Shown one piece after another: positions 54,471 to 62,802 of a stretch of DNA of 64,000 nucleotides. The position numbers were made by a program, and so were the translations under genes. This DNA is from Tabrizicola oligotrophica (GTDB taxonomy: Bacteria > Pseudomonadota > Alphaproteobacteria > Rhodobacterales > Rhodobacteraceae). The notes beneath the pieces are model-generated. The model had not been told where the DNA came from. It saw only the letters and a list, made by a program, of their open reading frames with translations, and did no database searches. The stretch spans positions 1 to 64,000 of the forward strand of contig NZ_JAAIVJ010000006.1 in assembly GCF_011008935.1 (NCBI RefSeq), read 5' to 3'. Each line of letters begins with the position of its first letter. Position 1 is the first letter of the stretch.

Positions 54471-54493
54471 CGGGGGGCTACCCCCACCTCCGG

Positions 54494-54676
54494 CCCCTCC
54501 CCACGAAGGGGGAGGGGAGGTTCTCATGCCTTCCGGGCAGGCGCCCCTCGCCATCCGCGCTGCTGACGGCCGTCGGGAACTTCCCTCCCCCCTTTGTGGG
54601 CGAGGGAGGTGCCAGCGCCAGCCAACGTCAAGACATGTCAGGAATGAACAGCCCTCTCCCCCTTTGTGGGGAGGGA
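54494..54676. repeat. Three copies of a palindromic intergenic repeat
   Basis: Copy 1 (54494-54517) has arms CCCCTCCCC / GGGGAGGGG, copy 2 (54583-54608) reads CCTCCCCCCTTTGTGGGCGA-GGGAGG, and copy 3 (54653-54676) reads CCCTCTCCCC-CTTTGT-GGGGAGG. Copy 1 is inverted relative to the other two. The group fills the gap between the secreted protein and dtd. Short palindromes of this type are widespread between genes in Rhodobacteraceae and related groups; they may act in transcript ends. Confidence 0.7.
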
Positions 54677-54738
54677 TGGGGTGGGGGGCGACCAGCGCGC
54701 CCCTGACCGTTTCGGAAAGGTTCCGCCCGCTTACGGGC

Positions 54739-55182
54739 CTACAGGCTGTCGGTGTCGAGCCAGATCGTCACCGGCCCCTGATTGACCAGCGACACATCCA
54801 TGTCGGCCCCGAAGATGCCATTGGCCACCGAGATGCCTTCGGCGGCGATGCGGGTGGTGAAATATTCGTAAAGCCGCTGGCCCTCGTCCGGGCTGGCGGC
54901 ATAGCTGAAACCGGGGCGGTTGCCACGCAGGTCGGCGGCAAGGGTGAACTGGCTGACGATCAGCGCCGCGCCGCCGGCGTCTTTCACCGACAGGTTCATC
55001 TTGCCGGCGTCATCCTTGAAGATGCGCAGCTTGGCGATCTTGGCGGCCAGCTTGTCGGCCTGCGCCTCGGTGTCGCCCTGCATGGCACAGACAAGGATCA
55101 TCAGGCCGGTGCCGATCTCGCCCACGGTCTGACCGTCGACCGAGACGGCGGCGCGGGTCACGCGCTGAAGGACGGCTCTCAC
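54739..55182 (-). CDS. dtd: D-aminoacyl-tRNA deacylase
   Basis: The 147-residue enzyme cleaves D-amino acids from mischarged tRNA. It opens with [18 protein letters not shown] and has the active-site loops [11 protein letters not shown] (the SQF motif) and [16 protein letters not shown] (the NxGP motif). Length is standard. Its ATG overlaps the stop of the sugar kinase gene. Confidence 0.96.
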   Translation of the reverse strand: MRAVLQRVTRAAVSVDGQTVGEIGTGLMILVCAMQGDTEAQADKLAAKIAKLRIFKDDAGKMNLSVKDAGGAALIVSQFTLAADLRGNRPGFSYAASPDEGQRLYEYFTTRIAAEGISVANGIFGADMDVSLVNQGPVTIWLDTDSL

Positions 55183-56102
55183 AGTTCATCTCTCCACGGC
55201 GGGTTGGCGCCGGCCCGGCTGACGGTGACGCCCGCCGCCTGAACGCCAAGGCTGAGCGCGGCATCCAGTTCGGCATCCGTCAACGCCGCGACGCGCGCCT
55301 TGGTCAGGGCGCCAGCTTCGTGCAGGGCGCAGAGCGCGCCGGCGTTGAAGGTGTCGCCCGCCCCGACAGTATCGGCAACCGTCACCTTGCGGGCGGCAAC
55401 AAAGCGGTTCTGGCCGGCGGTGACGGCCCGCGCGCCCGCGGCGCCTTCGGTGATGAACACCACCTTCGGCCCCTTGCCAAGGATCTGGCGGGCCAGCGCC
55501 TCGACATCGCCGGCGCCCATCAGCCAGTGCAGATCCTCGTCCGACAGCTTCACGATATCGGCGCGGGCGATCATCCGCTCGATCCGGGCGCGGTATTCGG
55601 TCTCTTTGCCGGCGATGAAGCCGGGGCGGATGTTCGGGTCGATCATGGTGACGCGCTGGCCGCATTCGCGGGCCTGCAGCGCCTCGTAGGTGCTGGCGGC
55701 GGGGTCGTTGACAAGGCTGATGCCGCCGAAGAACAGGGTGCCAACCTCGGCCGGAAGGCTGGGCAGGTCGGCTTCGGCCAGCATCACGCCCGCGGTGCCG
55801 ACATCGTAGAACGCATAGGTTGCCTGCCCGTTCACCAGCTTGACGAAGGCGACCGTGGTCGGCCGGCCCGAGCGCGCCAGATAGCTTGTGTCGACCTTCG
55901 AGGCAGTCAGCGTATCGGCCAGAATCTCGCCCAGCATGTCGGTAGAGACGCCCGAGAAAAAGCCCGAGGGCGCCCCAAGCCGGCCAAGGGCGATGGCGGT
56001 GTTGAACACCGCCCCCCCGGCATAGGGCGCAAAGGCCGGCTCGCCCGTGGTGGCGGTGCGCGGCAGCATGTCGATCAGGGCTTCACCACAGGAGAGAATC
56101 AT
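55179..56102 (-). CDS. PfkB-family carbohydrate kinase (fructokinase-like)
   Basis: The 307-residue kinase has the PfkB signatures: [15 protein letters not shown] near the start and [17 protein letters not shown] with the catalytic Asp near the end. The opening [14 protein letters not shown] matches fructokinase-type enzymes in alphaproteobacteria. It phosphorylates a sugar, most likely fructose. It is coupled to dtd by a 4-base overlap. Confidence 0.9.
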   Translation of the reverse strand: MILSCGEALIDMLPRTATTGEPAFAPYAGGAVFNTAIALGRLGAPSGFFSGVSTDMLGEILADTLTASKVDTSYLARSGRPTTVAFVKLVNGQATYAFYDVGTAGVMLAEADLPSLPAEVGTLFFGGISLVNDPAASTYEALQARECGQRVTMIDPNIRPGFIAGKETEYRARIERMIARADIVKLSDEDLHWLMGAGDVEALARQILGKGPKVVFITEGAAGARAVTAGQNRFVAARKVTVADTVGAGDTFNAGALCALHEAGALTKARVAALTDAELDAALSLGVQAAGVTVSRAGANPPWRDEL

Positions 56103-56182
56103 GTCGGCCTTCCTTTTGCTTTCGCAGAAGATAGGGAAAAGGCGATGTTAGCGCAAACATTGCTTGGGGCGAAGGCCGCCCC

Positions 56183-57127
56183 TTACTGGAAGTAGGGCGC
56201 GAGATTGGCCCGAACCCGGTCAAGCGGGGTGTCGCCGCCAAGGTCGGGCACGAAACGCTCGCCGGTGATCTGCTCATAGGCGTCGATATAGACCCGCGAG
56301 GTCTGCTCGATCATCTCGGCGGGGATCTCCGGGATCGGGTCCTTGTAGGGGTCGCAGCGCGCGCCCACCCAGGACCGGATCACGTCCTTGTCGAAGGACG
56401 GCGGCCTGCTGCCGGCCTCAAAGGCCGCCGGATAGCCCGAGGCGATCCAGTAGCGGCTGCTGTCGGGGGTGTGGATCTCGTCGGCGATCAGGATGTTGCC
56501 GGCGGCATCGGTGCCGAATTCGTATTTGGTATCGACAAGGATCAACCCGCGTTCGGCGGCGATCTTCTGCCCGCGCGCGAAAAGCGCCAGCGCGCGTGCC
56601 GACACCTCGTCCCATTGCGCGCGGGTCAACAGCCCCTGCGCCACGATTTCGGCTTCGGTCAGCGGTTCGTCATGGCCACCGTCAAAGGCCTTGGAGGTGG
56701 GGGTGATGATCGCTTGCGGCAGGGCCTGATTGTCGCGCAGGCCTTCGGGCAGGGTATGGCCATACATCTGCCGCGCCCCGGCCTTGTACTGCGTCAAGAC
56801 CGAGGTCGAGGTGGTGCCGGCAAGATAGCCGCGCACCACGACTTCGACCGGCAGGATATCCAGCCGCTTGCCGATCACCACATTCGGGTCGGGATAGGAA
56901 ATCACATGGTTCGGGCAGATGTCCGAAGTGCGGTCGAACCACCAGCGGGCCAGCTGGGTCAGCACCTGGCCCTTGAAGGGAATGGCCGCCAGAATGCGGT
57001 CAAAGGCGCTGATGCGGTCAGACGAAATCAGGATGCGGCTTCCGTCCGGCAGGTCGTAGCAATCGCGGACCTTGCCGAAATAGGGGTTCGGCAGTTCGGG
57101 AATGCGGGCGTGGTCAAGAACGCGCAT
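56183..57127 (-). CDS. purC: Phosphoribosylaminoimidazolesuccinocarboxamide synthase
   Basis: The 314-residue enzyme carries out the eighth step of purine synthesis, joining aspartate to the imidazole nucleotide. [41 protein letters not shown] and [13 protein letters not shown] are the SAICAR synthetase motifs. The longer form matches the yeast ADE1-like class rather than the ~240-residue bacterial class. The upstream gap (57128-57263) contains a long inverted repeat. Confidence 0.95.
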   Translation of the reverse strand: MRVLDHARIPELPNPYFGKVRDCYDLPDGSRILISSDRISAFDRILAAIPFKGQVLTQLARWWFDRTSDICPNHVISYPDPNVVIGKRLDILPVEVVVRGYLAGTTSTSVLTQYKAGARQMYGHTLPEGLRDNQALPQAIITPTSKAFDGGHDEPLTEAEIVAQGLLTRAQWDEVSARALALFARGQKIAAERGLILVDTKYEFGTDAAGNILIADEIHTPDSSRYWIASGYPAAFEAGSRPPSFDKDVIRSWVGARCDPYKDPIPEIPAEMIEQTSRVYIDAYEQITGERFVPDLGGDTPLDRVRANLAPYFQ

Positions 57128-57192
57128 CTATGGCCTCCGGGCAGGGATGGCGCGCTATCGCGCGGGGGGAGGACATTGTCAACCGGCGCTCG

Positions 57193-57251
57193 TCGTCGCC
57201 TGCGGCGCTCCTTGTGGCGTGGGGCCATGCGAAGCGCGCCGCAGGCGACGA
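57193..57251. repeat. Long inverted repeat, perfect 16-base arms
   Basis: TCGTCGCCTGCGGCGC (57193-57208) and its exact reverse complement (57236-57251) enclose a 27-base loop. It starts 13 bases past the stop of the zinc-ribbon gene (minus strand) and lies upstream of purC. There is no T-run, so it is probably a transcript-stabilising or Rho-linked end structure for the TelA/SPFH operon. Confidence 0.65.
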
Positions 57252-57263
57252 GGGGCCGGGGTT

Positions 57264-58409
57264 TCAGTTCAGCCAGTCAGGCAGCGGAATTGTCCCGCCG
57301 ATCTCGGTGCCGCCGTTCAGATAGACCGCGACAGCGACCACCGCTGCCACCGCCAGCACGGCAAAGCCGATCTTCCACCAGCTGTAGGGCCGCTCGCCCT
57401 GCACCTCGCCGGTCTGGCCGTTGACCAGAAAGCGATAGCTCTTGCCGTTGTATTTGTAGGCCGCCGTCCAGACCGGCAGCAGCACATGCCGGAAGGTTTC
57501 GTCTGCATGGCGGGTGGTGAGGGTGTGGATCCGCTGCTCGTCACCGCCGATGTCGCGGCGCACATCGGATTCGATGACCCGCGCCATCTGCGCCCGTGCG
57601 GTCTGATGACCGTCGGCCAGCGCCACGGTATAGCCTTCGGCCTGAAACCCTGACAGGAACTCCGGCGCGTAGGCTTCAAGCCGGGCCAGATCCCAGGGCG
57701 TCAGGTCATTGCCCAACCGTTCGGGCAGGCTGGTCGAGGCCATGACCATCACGTCGTCGAAATCGCGCGAGACACGGCCCGCGGCGGGATACCAGCGGAT
57801 CTTGCGGACCTGCTCTTGTCGCTGCTCGGCCCGGCCCTTGACGTTCACCGTGACCGTGCGTGTCTCGTAATAGGCCTCGCCGCGCTGGCCGGTGTACTGG
57901 CTGGCGGTGGCGGCGTCGAAGGTCCAGAACGGCACATAGATGCCGGCCATTGCCCGGCCCTTGCGGGTGTAGTCCAGAAGGCCGTTCGGCGCGAACCACA
58001 GGCCCCCCAGCCATTTCGTCAGCGCGTCATGCGCCTGCGGCTCGGTCAGGGCGAAGGGCACCAGCGCCTGCGGCTTGATCCGGCGGCGGGTGCCGGTGTC
58101 GACCACGACCGGGGTGGCACAGAACGGGCATTCGGCGGCATGCGAGGCGCCCTGAAATTCCACCACCGCGCCGCAGTTCGGGCAGGTGGTGGAGCGGACC
58201 TCCTCGGTGTCGCCGTCGGGCAGATCATTGGCCAGCCCGCGGGCCAGCGGAATTTCCCCCAAGGCGCGGGCCTTGCGGCGCGGCGCGGCGCCGGGAATGT
58301 CCTGCACATGGCCGCAATGGTCGCAGACGAGTTGCGTCTGGCCCGGCGCAAAGCGCAGGTCGGCCCCGCATTGCGCGCAGGGGGTGCGATGGGCTTCGGC
58401 AACCGCCAT
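57264..58409 (-). CDS. Double zinc-ribbon membrane protein
   Basis: The 381-residue protein has two N-terminal zinc ribbons with Cys pairs C11/C14 with C29/C32, and C76/C79 with C94/C97, then a beta-rich soluble region (about 110-340) and one C-terminal membrane helix (about 348-366). Proteins of this type are annotated as TFIIB-like zinc-finger or primosome-like proteins, but function is unknown; similar zinc-ribbon proteins accompany SPFH genes in other bacteria (for example the B. subtilis ydj cluster). It is separated by three bases from the SPFH gene, so the two surely work together. Confidence 0.8.
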   Translation of the reverse strand: MAVAEAHRTPCAQCGADLRFAPGQTQLVCDHCGHVQDIPGAAPRRKARALGEIPLARGLANDLPDGDTEEVRSTTCPNCGAVVEFQGASHAAECPFCATPVVVDTGTRRRIKPQALVPFALTEPQAHDALTKWLGGLWFAPNGLLDYTRKGRAMAGIYVPFWTFDAATASQYTGQRGEAYYETRTVTVNVKGRAEQRQEQVRKIRWYPAAGRVSRDFDDVMVMASTSLPERLGNDLTPWDLARLEAYAPEFLSGFQAEGYTVALADGHQTARAQMARVIESDVRRDIGGDEQRIHTLTTRHADETFRHVLLPVWTAAYKYNGKSYRFLVNGQTGEVQGERPYSWWKIGFAVLAVAAVVAVAVYLNGGTEIGGTIPLPDWLN

Positions 58410-58412
58410 GGT

Positions 58413-59507
58413 TTACCCGGCAGGCGCGGGCGGCGGAACTTGTGCGAAAAGGCGGGCAAGTTCGGTCTCGCCAGCGGCTTTCCAGCCGTCCTGCCCGGCG
58501 GTCCAGACATGCGAGGCGCGGCTCAGCCCGCCCGACTGGGCCATGGCGGCGAGGTCGGCTTCGGAAAACGGCCCCTTGGTCTCGCCATTCACCGCGATAT
58601 GCCAGAGCTTGGCCGCGGGCGGCGGCGGGGGAGGCGAAGCCGAAGCCGCCACGCCGCCCGATCCCCATGGTCCCATGGTCTGCGCCATGGCCGCGCCCAT
58701 CCCGGCGGCCATGCCTGCCCCCATCATCGCGCCCGTGCCCGAGGCGGGGTTGGCGATGCCCTCGGCGGCATTGAACTGCATGTAGCGGTTGAGATCGCCG
58801 GCAATGCCGATCGAGGTGCGCTTGTCCAGCACCTTTTCCACCTCTTCCGGCAGGCTGATGTTCTCGATGTAGAATTCCGGGATCGTCAGCCCGTAATCGG
58901 CAATCTTCGGGCCAATCGCCTGCGTCACGATGCGGCCCAGATCGGCGGTGTTGGCCGCCATGTCCAAGACCGGGATGCCGGATTTGGCCAGCACCTGACT
59001 GACCTCCTGCAAGATCACGTTGCGGATCTGGAAGCTGATCTCGTCAGCGGTGAACTCGCCATCGGTGCCGACGATCTCGGTCAGGAACTTGCCCGGATCG
59101 GTGACGCGCATCGAATAGGTGCCGAAGGCGCGCAGTCGCACCGGGCCAAACTCGGGATCGCGCGCCATGATCGGGTTCTTGGTGCCCCATTTCTGGTCAT
59201 TGAAGCGGGTGGTGTTGACGAAGTAGATCTCCGACTTGAACGGGCTGTCAAAGCCGTGGTCCCAGTGCTGGAGCGTGGTCATGATCGGCATGTTGTTGGT
59301 TTCCAGCATGTAAAGGCCGGGGCCGAAGACATCGGCCAGTTGCCCCTCATGCACGAACACTGCCGCCTGCCCTTCGCGCACCGTCAGCTTGGCACCGTAT
59401 TTGATCGCATTGCCGCGCCGTTCAAAGCGCCAGACCATGGTGTCGCGGCTGTCATCCCGCCAGGAAATGACATCAATGAATTCGCCTTTGAGAAAATCGA
59501 AAACCAT
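58413..59507 (-). CDS. SPFH-domain protein with C-terminal GYF_2 domain
   Basis: The 364-residue protein has an SPFH/virion-core-like domain (about 1-250: VFDFLKGEFIDVISWRDD, VREGQAAVFVHEG, DYGLTIPEFYIENISLPEEVEK), a Gly/Ala/Met linker (about 255-295) and a GYF_2 domain (about 300-350: LWHIAVNGETKGPFSEADLA, SHVWTAGQDGWKAAGE). SPFH proteins organise membrane microdomains; there is no transmembrane helix, so it probably docks on the membrane through partners such as the adjacent zinc-ribbon protein. Old annotations call it a virion core protein, which is misleading. Confidence 0.85.
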   Translation of the reverse strand: MVFDFLKGEFIDVISWRDDSRDTMVWRFERRGNAIKYGAKLTVREGQAAVFVHEGQLADVFGPGLYMLETNNMPIMTTLQHWDHGFDSPFKSEIYFVNTTRFNDQKWGTKNPIMARDPEFGPVRLRAFGTYSMRVTDPGKFLTEIVGTDGEFTADEISFQIRNVILQEVSQVLAKSGIPVLDMAANTADLGRIVTQAIGPKIADYGLTIPEFYIENISLPEEVEKVLDKRTSIGIAGDLNRYMQFNAAEGIANPASGTGAMMGAGMAAGMGAAMAQTMGPWGSGGVAASASPPPPPPAAKLWHIAVNGETKGPFSEADLAAMAQSGGLSRASHVWTAGQDGWKAAGETELARLFAQVPPPAPAG

Positions 59508-59536
59508 GGGTCGCTCCTTGACGCGTCCTTATGCGG

Positions 59537-60484
59537 TCATGATGCGCCGCCCGTCAGTCGGGCGGCAAGGTCGAAAACGATGGGGCGGACCTCGTCCAGC
59601 CGCATGCCGGGCCGCAGTGCCGGGTTGTAAAGCATGCGCAGCAGATCCTCGTCCATGCGGGTCAAGAGGGCGAATTCCTCGTCGTCATTGAAGATCGAGG
59701 GCCGGGCGCGCGGGCTGTCATTCGGCAGGCCAAGGCCCTGCGCCACCTCTTCATGGATGCAGGACAGCCGCAGGAGGTCGGGGTGTTCGGCGCGCACCAC
59801 GGCGAAGGCGCGGGTATAGACGCCGCTTTGCCCGCGCGATTGCGCCAGCACCGCGCAATAGGTCGATTGCGGCATCTGGGTCATGCCGGCCACATCGGCG
59901 GCCCCCAGCCCCGGCAGGGCGGCATGGATGGCCGGCCCCAGCAGGCGGCGTTCGTCCTCGTTGACGATATGCAGCAGGAAGTTGGGGTTGGTGTCATCCA
60001 GCCGGATCGGATGGCCCGTGACCTGCGACAACCGGGCAAGGAAGGAGGCGACGCGCGCCGTGTCGGTCGCCCGCGTCTCGGGCAGCACCGAGGCGCCAAA
60101 GCGCAGGCCCACCCGCACCGGACCTTCCCAGCGCCGAAGCGCGGTCGGCTCGCCCGTGCTGGCCACCAGCCCGCCGGTGCCGGGGCGGTATTCGTCATGC
60201 AGCGCGATGTCGAGGAAGGTTTCGGCCAGCATGCGGTCGGTGTAGGGGGTGTCCTTGCCGCCGCCATCGGTGCGCAACAGACCCTGCGCCAGCAGCGCCT
60301 GCTGCACCTGGGCGTAATAGGCCTGGGCAGCCGCACTCTCGGCACTGGGTGGCTGCGGTGCCGCCAGAGGTGCCTGGCTTGCCGGGGCGGGCATCGGACG
60401 GGGCGACACGGCGGGCGTGCCGCAGGCGGCAAGAACCCCCAGCGCCAGGGTCAAGGCAATCCGTCTTTGCTGCCGGTCCCCCAT
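59537..60484 (-). CDS. DUF2927 lipoprotein
   Basis: The 315-residue protein has a lipobox (LGVLAAC at 15-21), a Pro/Ala-rich spacer (about 22-55) and a DUF2927 domain with RCE-type patterns such as VRVGLRFGA, PIRLDDTNPNFLLHIVNE and the metalloprotease-like SCIHEEVAQGLGLPNDS. The HE residues in HEEVAQGLGLPND recall HExxHxxG zinc peptidases, but the second His is absent, so catalysis is doubtful. It is anchored in a membrane facing the periplasm and is part of the TelA/SPFH gene run. Confidence 0.8.
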   Translation of the reverse strand: MGDRQQRRIALTLALGVLAACGTPAVSPRPMPAPASQAPLAAPQPPSAESAAAQAYYAQVQQALLAQGLLRTDGGGKDTPYTDRMLAETFLDIALHDEYRPGTGGLVASTGEPTALRRWEGPVRVGLRFGASVLPETRATDTARVASFLARLSQVTGHPIRLDDTNPNFLLHIVNEDERRLLGPAIHAALPGLGAADVAGMTQMPQSTYCAVLAQSRGQSGVYTRAFAVVRAEHPDLLRLSCIHEEVAQGLGLPNDSPRARPSIFNDDEEFALLTRMDEDLLRMLYNPALRPGMRLDEVRPIVFDLAARLTGGAS

Positions 60485-60489
60485 CTGCG

Positions 60490-61674
60490 TCAGACCGTCC
60501 CGCCAAGGCTCGCGCCGGTGCCATCGGCCCGCGACCGCGCCGCGGCAAGAGTGTCGCGCAACTCGTGTTCCATCTTCACCAGGTCCTCCTCGGCCGCAGC
60601 GCGGCGGGCCTTGCCCTCGTCAGCGATTTGCAGGCTTTCTTCGATGGTGGCAATCAGCGCGGCATTGGCCTGCTTCACGGCCTCGATGTCGAACACCCCG
60701 CGCTCCATTTCGGTGCGCACCACGCGGTTCGTCTCGCGCAGGTTTTCCGCGTTCGAGGTCAGCAAGTCGTTGGTCAGGTCATTGGCCTCGCGGATCGCCA
60801 CGGCCGCCTCTTTCGAGCGCTGGATGGTGACGGCCTGGGCCAGTTGGGTTTCCCACAGCGGCACGGTGTTGACGAGGGTGGAGTTGATCTTGGTGATCAG
60901 GCTTTTGTCGTTTTCCTGCACGAGGCGGATCGAGGGCAGCGACTGCATCGTCACCTGCCGCGTCAGCTTCAGGTCATGCACCCGGCGCTCCAGATCGTCG
61001 CGGGCGGCGCGCAGGTCGCGCAACTCCTGCGCCGCCTTCACCTGATCGGCCTCGGGCGCGGCGGCGACGGCGGCGGCCTTGGCCGGGATGTCGCGGGCAT
61101 CGACCTCGGCCAGCTTGGCCGCGCCGGCGGCGATGTAAAGCGCCAGCTCGTCATAGAAGGTCAGGGTCTTTGCATAGAGCAGGTCGAGCGATTTGACGTC
61201 CTTGAGCAGGGTATGCTCATGGGTCAGAAGCGTGCCGGTGATCTTGTCGATCTGGCCCTGCACCTCCTCGAACCGGGCGACGAACCGGGCAAGGGGCGCG
61301 GCGCGGCCGGTCAGCCTTTCCCACCAGCTGCGCTCGCGCCGGACGTCAAGCTCCGAGACCGAAAAGCCGCGCAGGGTGGTGACGATGTCGCGCAGCGAAT
61401 CGCCGGCGGGGCCGACATCCTTGTTCTTCACGCCTGACAGCATGTCCTGCGAGATGACCTGCAATTCGGCCTGCGCCGCCGAACCGAAGGCAAGGATCGA
61501 CTGGCTGTTGCCCATGTCGATCTCGTCCATGCGCTTGCGGATGGCGGCGGCCTGATCGGGGCTGGCCTCCGGCAAGGCAACGACGGCGGCGCCGGGTTCG
61601 GGCAGGATCACGGCAGTGACCTTTTCCACTTCGGCAAGGGCAGAGGCGGCAGCGGATCGGACAGTATCGGTCAT
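60490..61674 (-). CDS. telA: TelA/KlaA toxic-anion resistance family protein
   Basis: The 394-residue soluble, mostly helical protein matches TelA across its length: LAFGSAAQAELQVISQDML, DEVRRERSWWERL-type region (VRRERSWWERLTGRAAPL), DKITGTLLTHEHTLLKDVKSLD and LIRTNSTLVNTVPLWETQ-type end (KINSTLVNTVPLWETQ). The family was found through tellurite resistance but its chemistry is unknown; it often occurs with XpaC, as here. Confidence 0.92.
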   Translation of the reverse strand: MTDTVRSAAASALAEVEKVTAVILPEPGAAVVALPEASPDQAAAIRKRMDEIDMGNSQSILAFGSAAQAELQVISQDMLSGVKNKDVGPAGDSLRDIVTTLRGFSVSELDVRRERSWWERLTGRAAPLARFVARFEEVQGQIDKITGTLLTHEHTLLKDVKSLDLLYAKTLTFYDELALYIAAGAAKLAEVDARDIPAKAAAVAAAPEADQVKAAQELRDLRAARDDLERRVHDLKLTRQVTMQSLPSIRLVQENDKSLITKINSTLVNTVPLWETQLAQAVTIQRSKEAAVAIREANDLTNDLLTSNAENLRETNRVVRTEMERGVFDIEAVKQANAALIATIEESLQIADEGKARRAAAEEDLVKMEHELRDTLAAARSRADGTGASLGGTV

Positions 61675-61697
61675 GGCACACTCACAAGGACAAGGGA

Positions 61698-62567
61698 TCA
61701 GGTTTCCAGTTTCAACCGGTCGCGCAACACCGCGATTTCCACATCAAGGTCGGTATGGCCATCGGCCAGTAGCGCGGTGGTGCGGTTGGCAAAGGTGGTT
61801 TCAAGCTCGCCCAGCAGGGTCTCGTAATCGGCGCGGGCCTGCTGGCTGCGGTTCCGGGCGTAAAGATCGGCGAACCTGACTGTCGCGTCGCGGGCGCCCA
61901 TCAGGTAGACCGACAGGAACTTGCGCGCCGCCGTCAGGTCGCGGGGGTCGCTTTCGACGCTGCGGAACAGGCCGCGCGCGATCTGGGCAAACCGCTCCAC
62001 CCGGGCCTCCAGCGCCCGGTCGCCCGCCCGCAGGATCGCATCCTTCATCGCGGCAAGATGAGCCTCTGCCTCATCCACCGCGCGGGCGACACGGTCGGTC
62101 TGGAACGGGTCGATGCCTTCAGCGCCCTTGTCGTGCAGCGGGTCCGGGCCGAAGGCCAGAAGATGCAGGACAAGACCGGCCAGCCCGATCAGCAAGGGCA
62201 AGAGCAGGCCGGTTTGCTGGGCCAGACTGCCAAGGCCAAGCGCGAGCGCGGTCAGGATCGCACCCGCCATCTTGCGCGGCAGGGCAGGGCGGCGCGCGAC
62301 TGCGCGGGCGGCAAAGGCCTCGGCCGCGCGGATGCCCTCGCGGGTCAGCAGGGCGGCAAGCAGAAGCGTTCCGCCCGAGGCCAGCGCCAGCAGAAGCTGG
62401 CGCTGGTCGCCGAGAAAACCGGGCAGGATCAGGGCCAGCGCGGCGACCCCCAGCAGGCTGGCCCGGCGCTGGTCTGGGGCGGCGGGCAGGGTCGGCGGAT
62501 GCGGGCCGTCCGCGCCTTTCGACGTCGACGGCAAGGGGCTGTATTTTCCGCCGAACCGCTGCGCCAT
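61698..62567 (-). CDS. XpaC family protein (5-bromo-4-chloroindolyl phosphate hydrolysis type)
   Basis: The 289-residue protein has a cytoplasmic N-terminal tail, two hydrophobic segments (about 35-70 and 95-135) and a helical C-terminal domain (about 150-289: VDEAEAHLAAMKDAILRAGDRALEA, RKFLSVYLMGARDATVRFADLY). The family is named after B. subtilis XpaC; its activity is not established. It begins in a one-base overlap with the preceding 31-residue gene. Confidence 0.88.
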   Translation of the reverse strand: MAQRFGGKYSPLPSTSKGADGPHPPTLPAAPDQRRASLLGVAALALILPGFLGDQRQLLLALASGGTLLLAALLTREGIRAAEAFAARAVARRPALPRKMAGAILTALALGLGSLAQQTGLLLPLLIGLAGLVLHLLAFGPDPLHDKGAEGIDPFQTDRVARAVDEAEAHLAAMKDAILRAGDRALEARVERFAQIARGLFRSVESDPRDLTAARKFLSVYLMGARDATVRFADLYARNRSQQARADYETLLGELETTFANRTTALLADGHTDLDVEIAVLRDRLKLET

Positions 62568-62662
62568 CAGAGGCCCCCGCTCAGCGCGCCGCCAAGGGCA
62601 ACATAAAGGACAAGGCCCAGAAGCAGCAGAAAGGACAAGGAGCGCAGCAGGTTTTGCGACAT
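62567..62662 (-). CDS. 31-residue membrane peptide at the head of the xpaC-telA run
   Basis: The reading MSQNLLRSLSFLLLLGLVL continues as YVALGGALSGGL and stops so that its TGA shares one base with the xpaC ATG. It is one strongly hydrophobic helix with a short polar N terminus. The TGATG coupling and composition support translation; size puts it below usual gene-calling limits. Function unknown, possibly a small partner of XpaC. Confidence 0.6.
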   Translation of the reverse strand: MSQNLLRSLSFLLLLGLVLYVALGGALSGGL

Positions 62663-62802
62663 TGTCAGGCCACCCTCAAGGATCCATGCACATGCCCTGC
62701 GACCTGTCGATCAGGGTCTCGGGGGACTATAGGCAATGGTCTGCCGTCCTGCCAGTGCCCCCGGCGGGAATTCGCCGGGAGAGTTCCCCTTGCACGCCGG
62801 GC

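Noticed and set aside
62760-62779. CCCGGCG/CGCCGGG dyad after rluB as a terminator
   Set aside because: The stem is only seven bases and no T-run follows on the minus strand; too weak to call in this G+C content.
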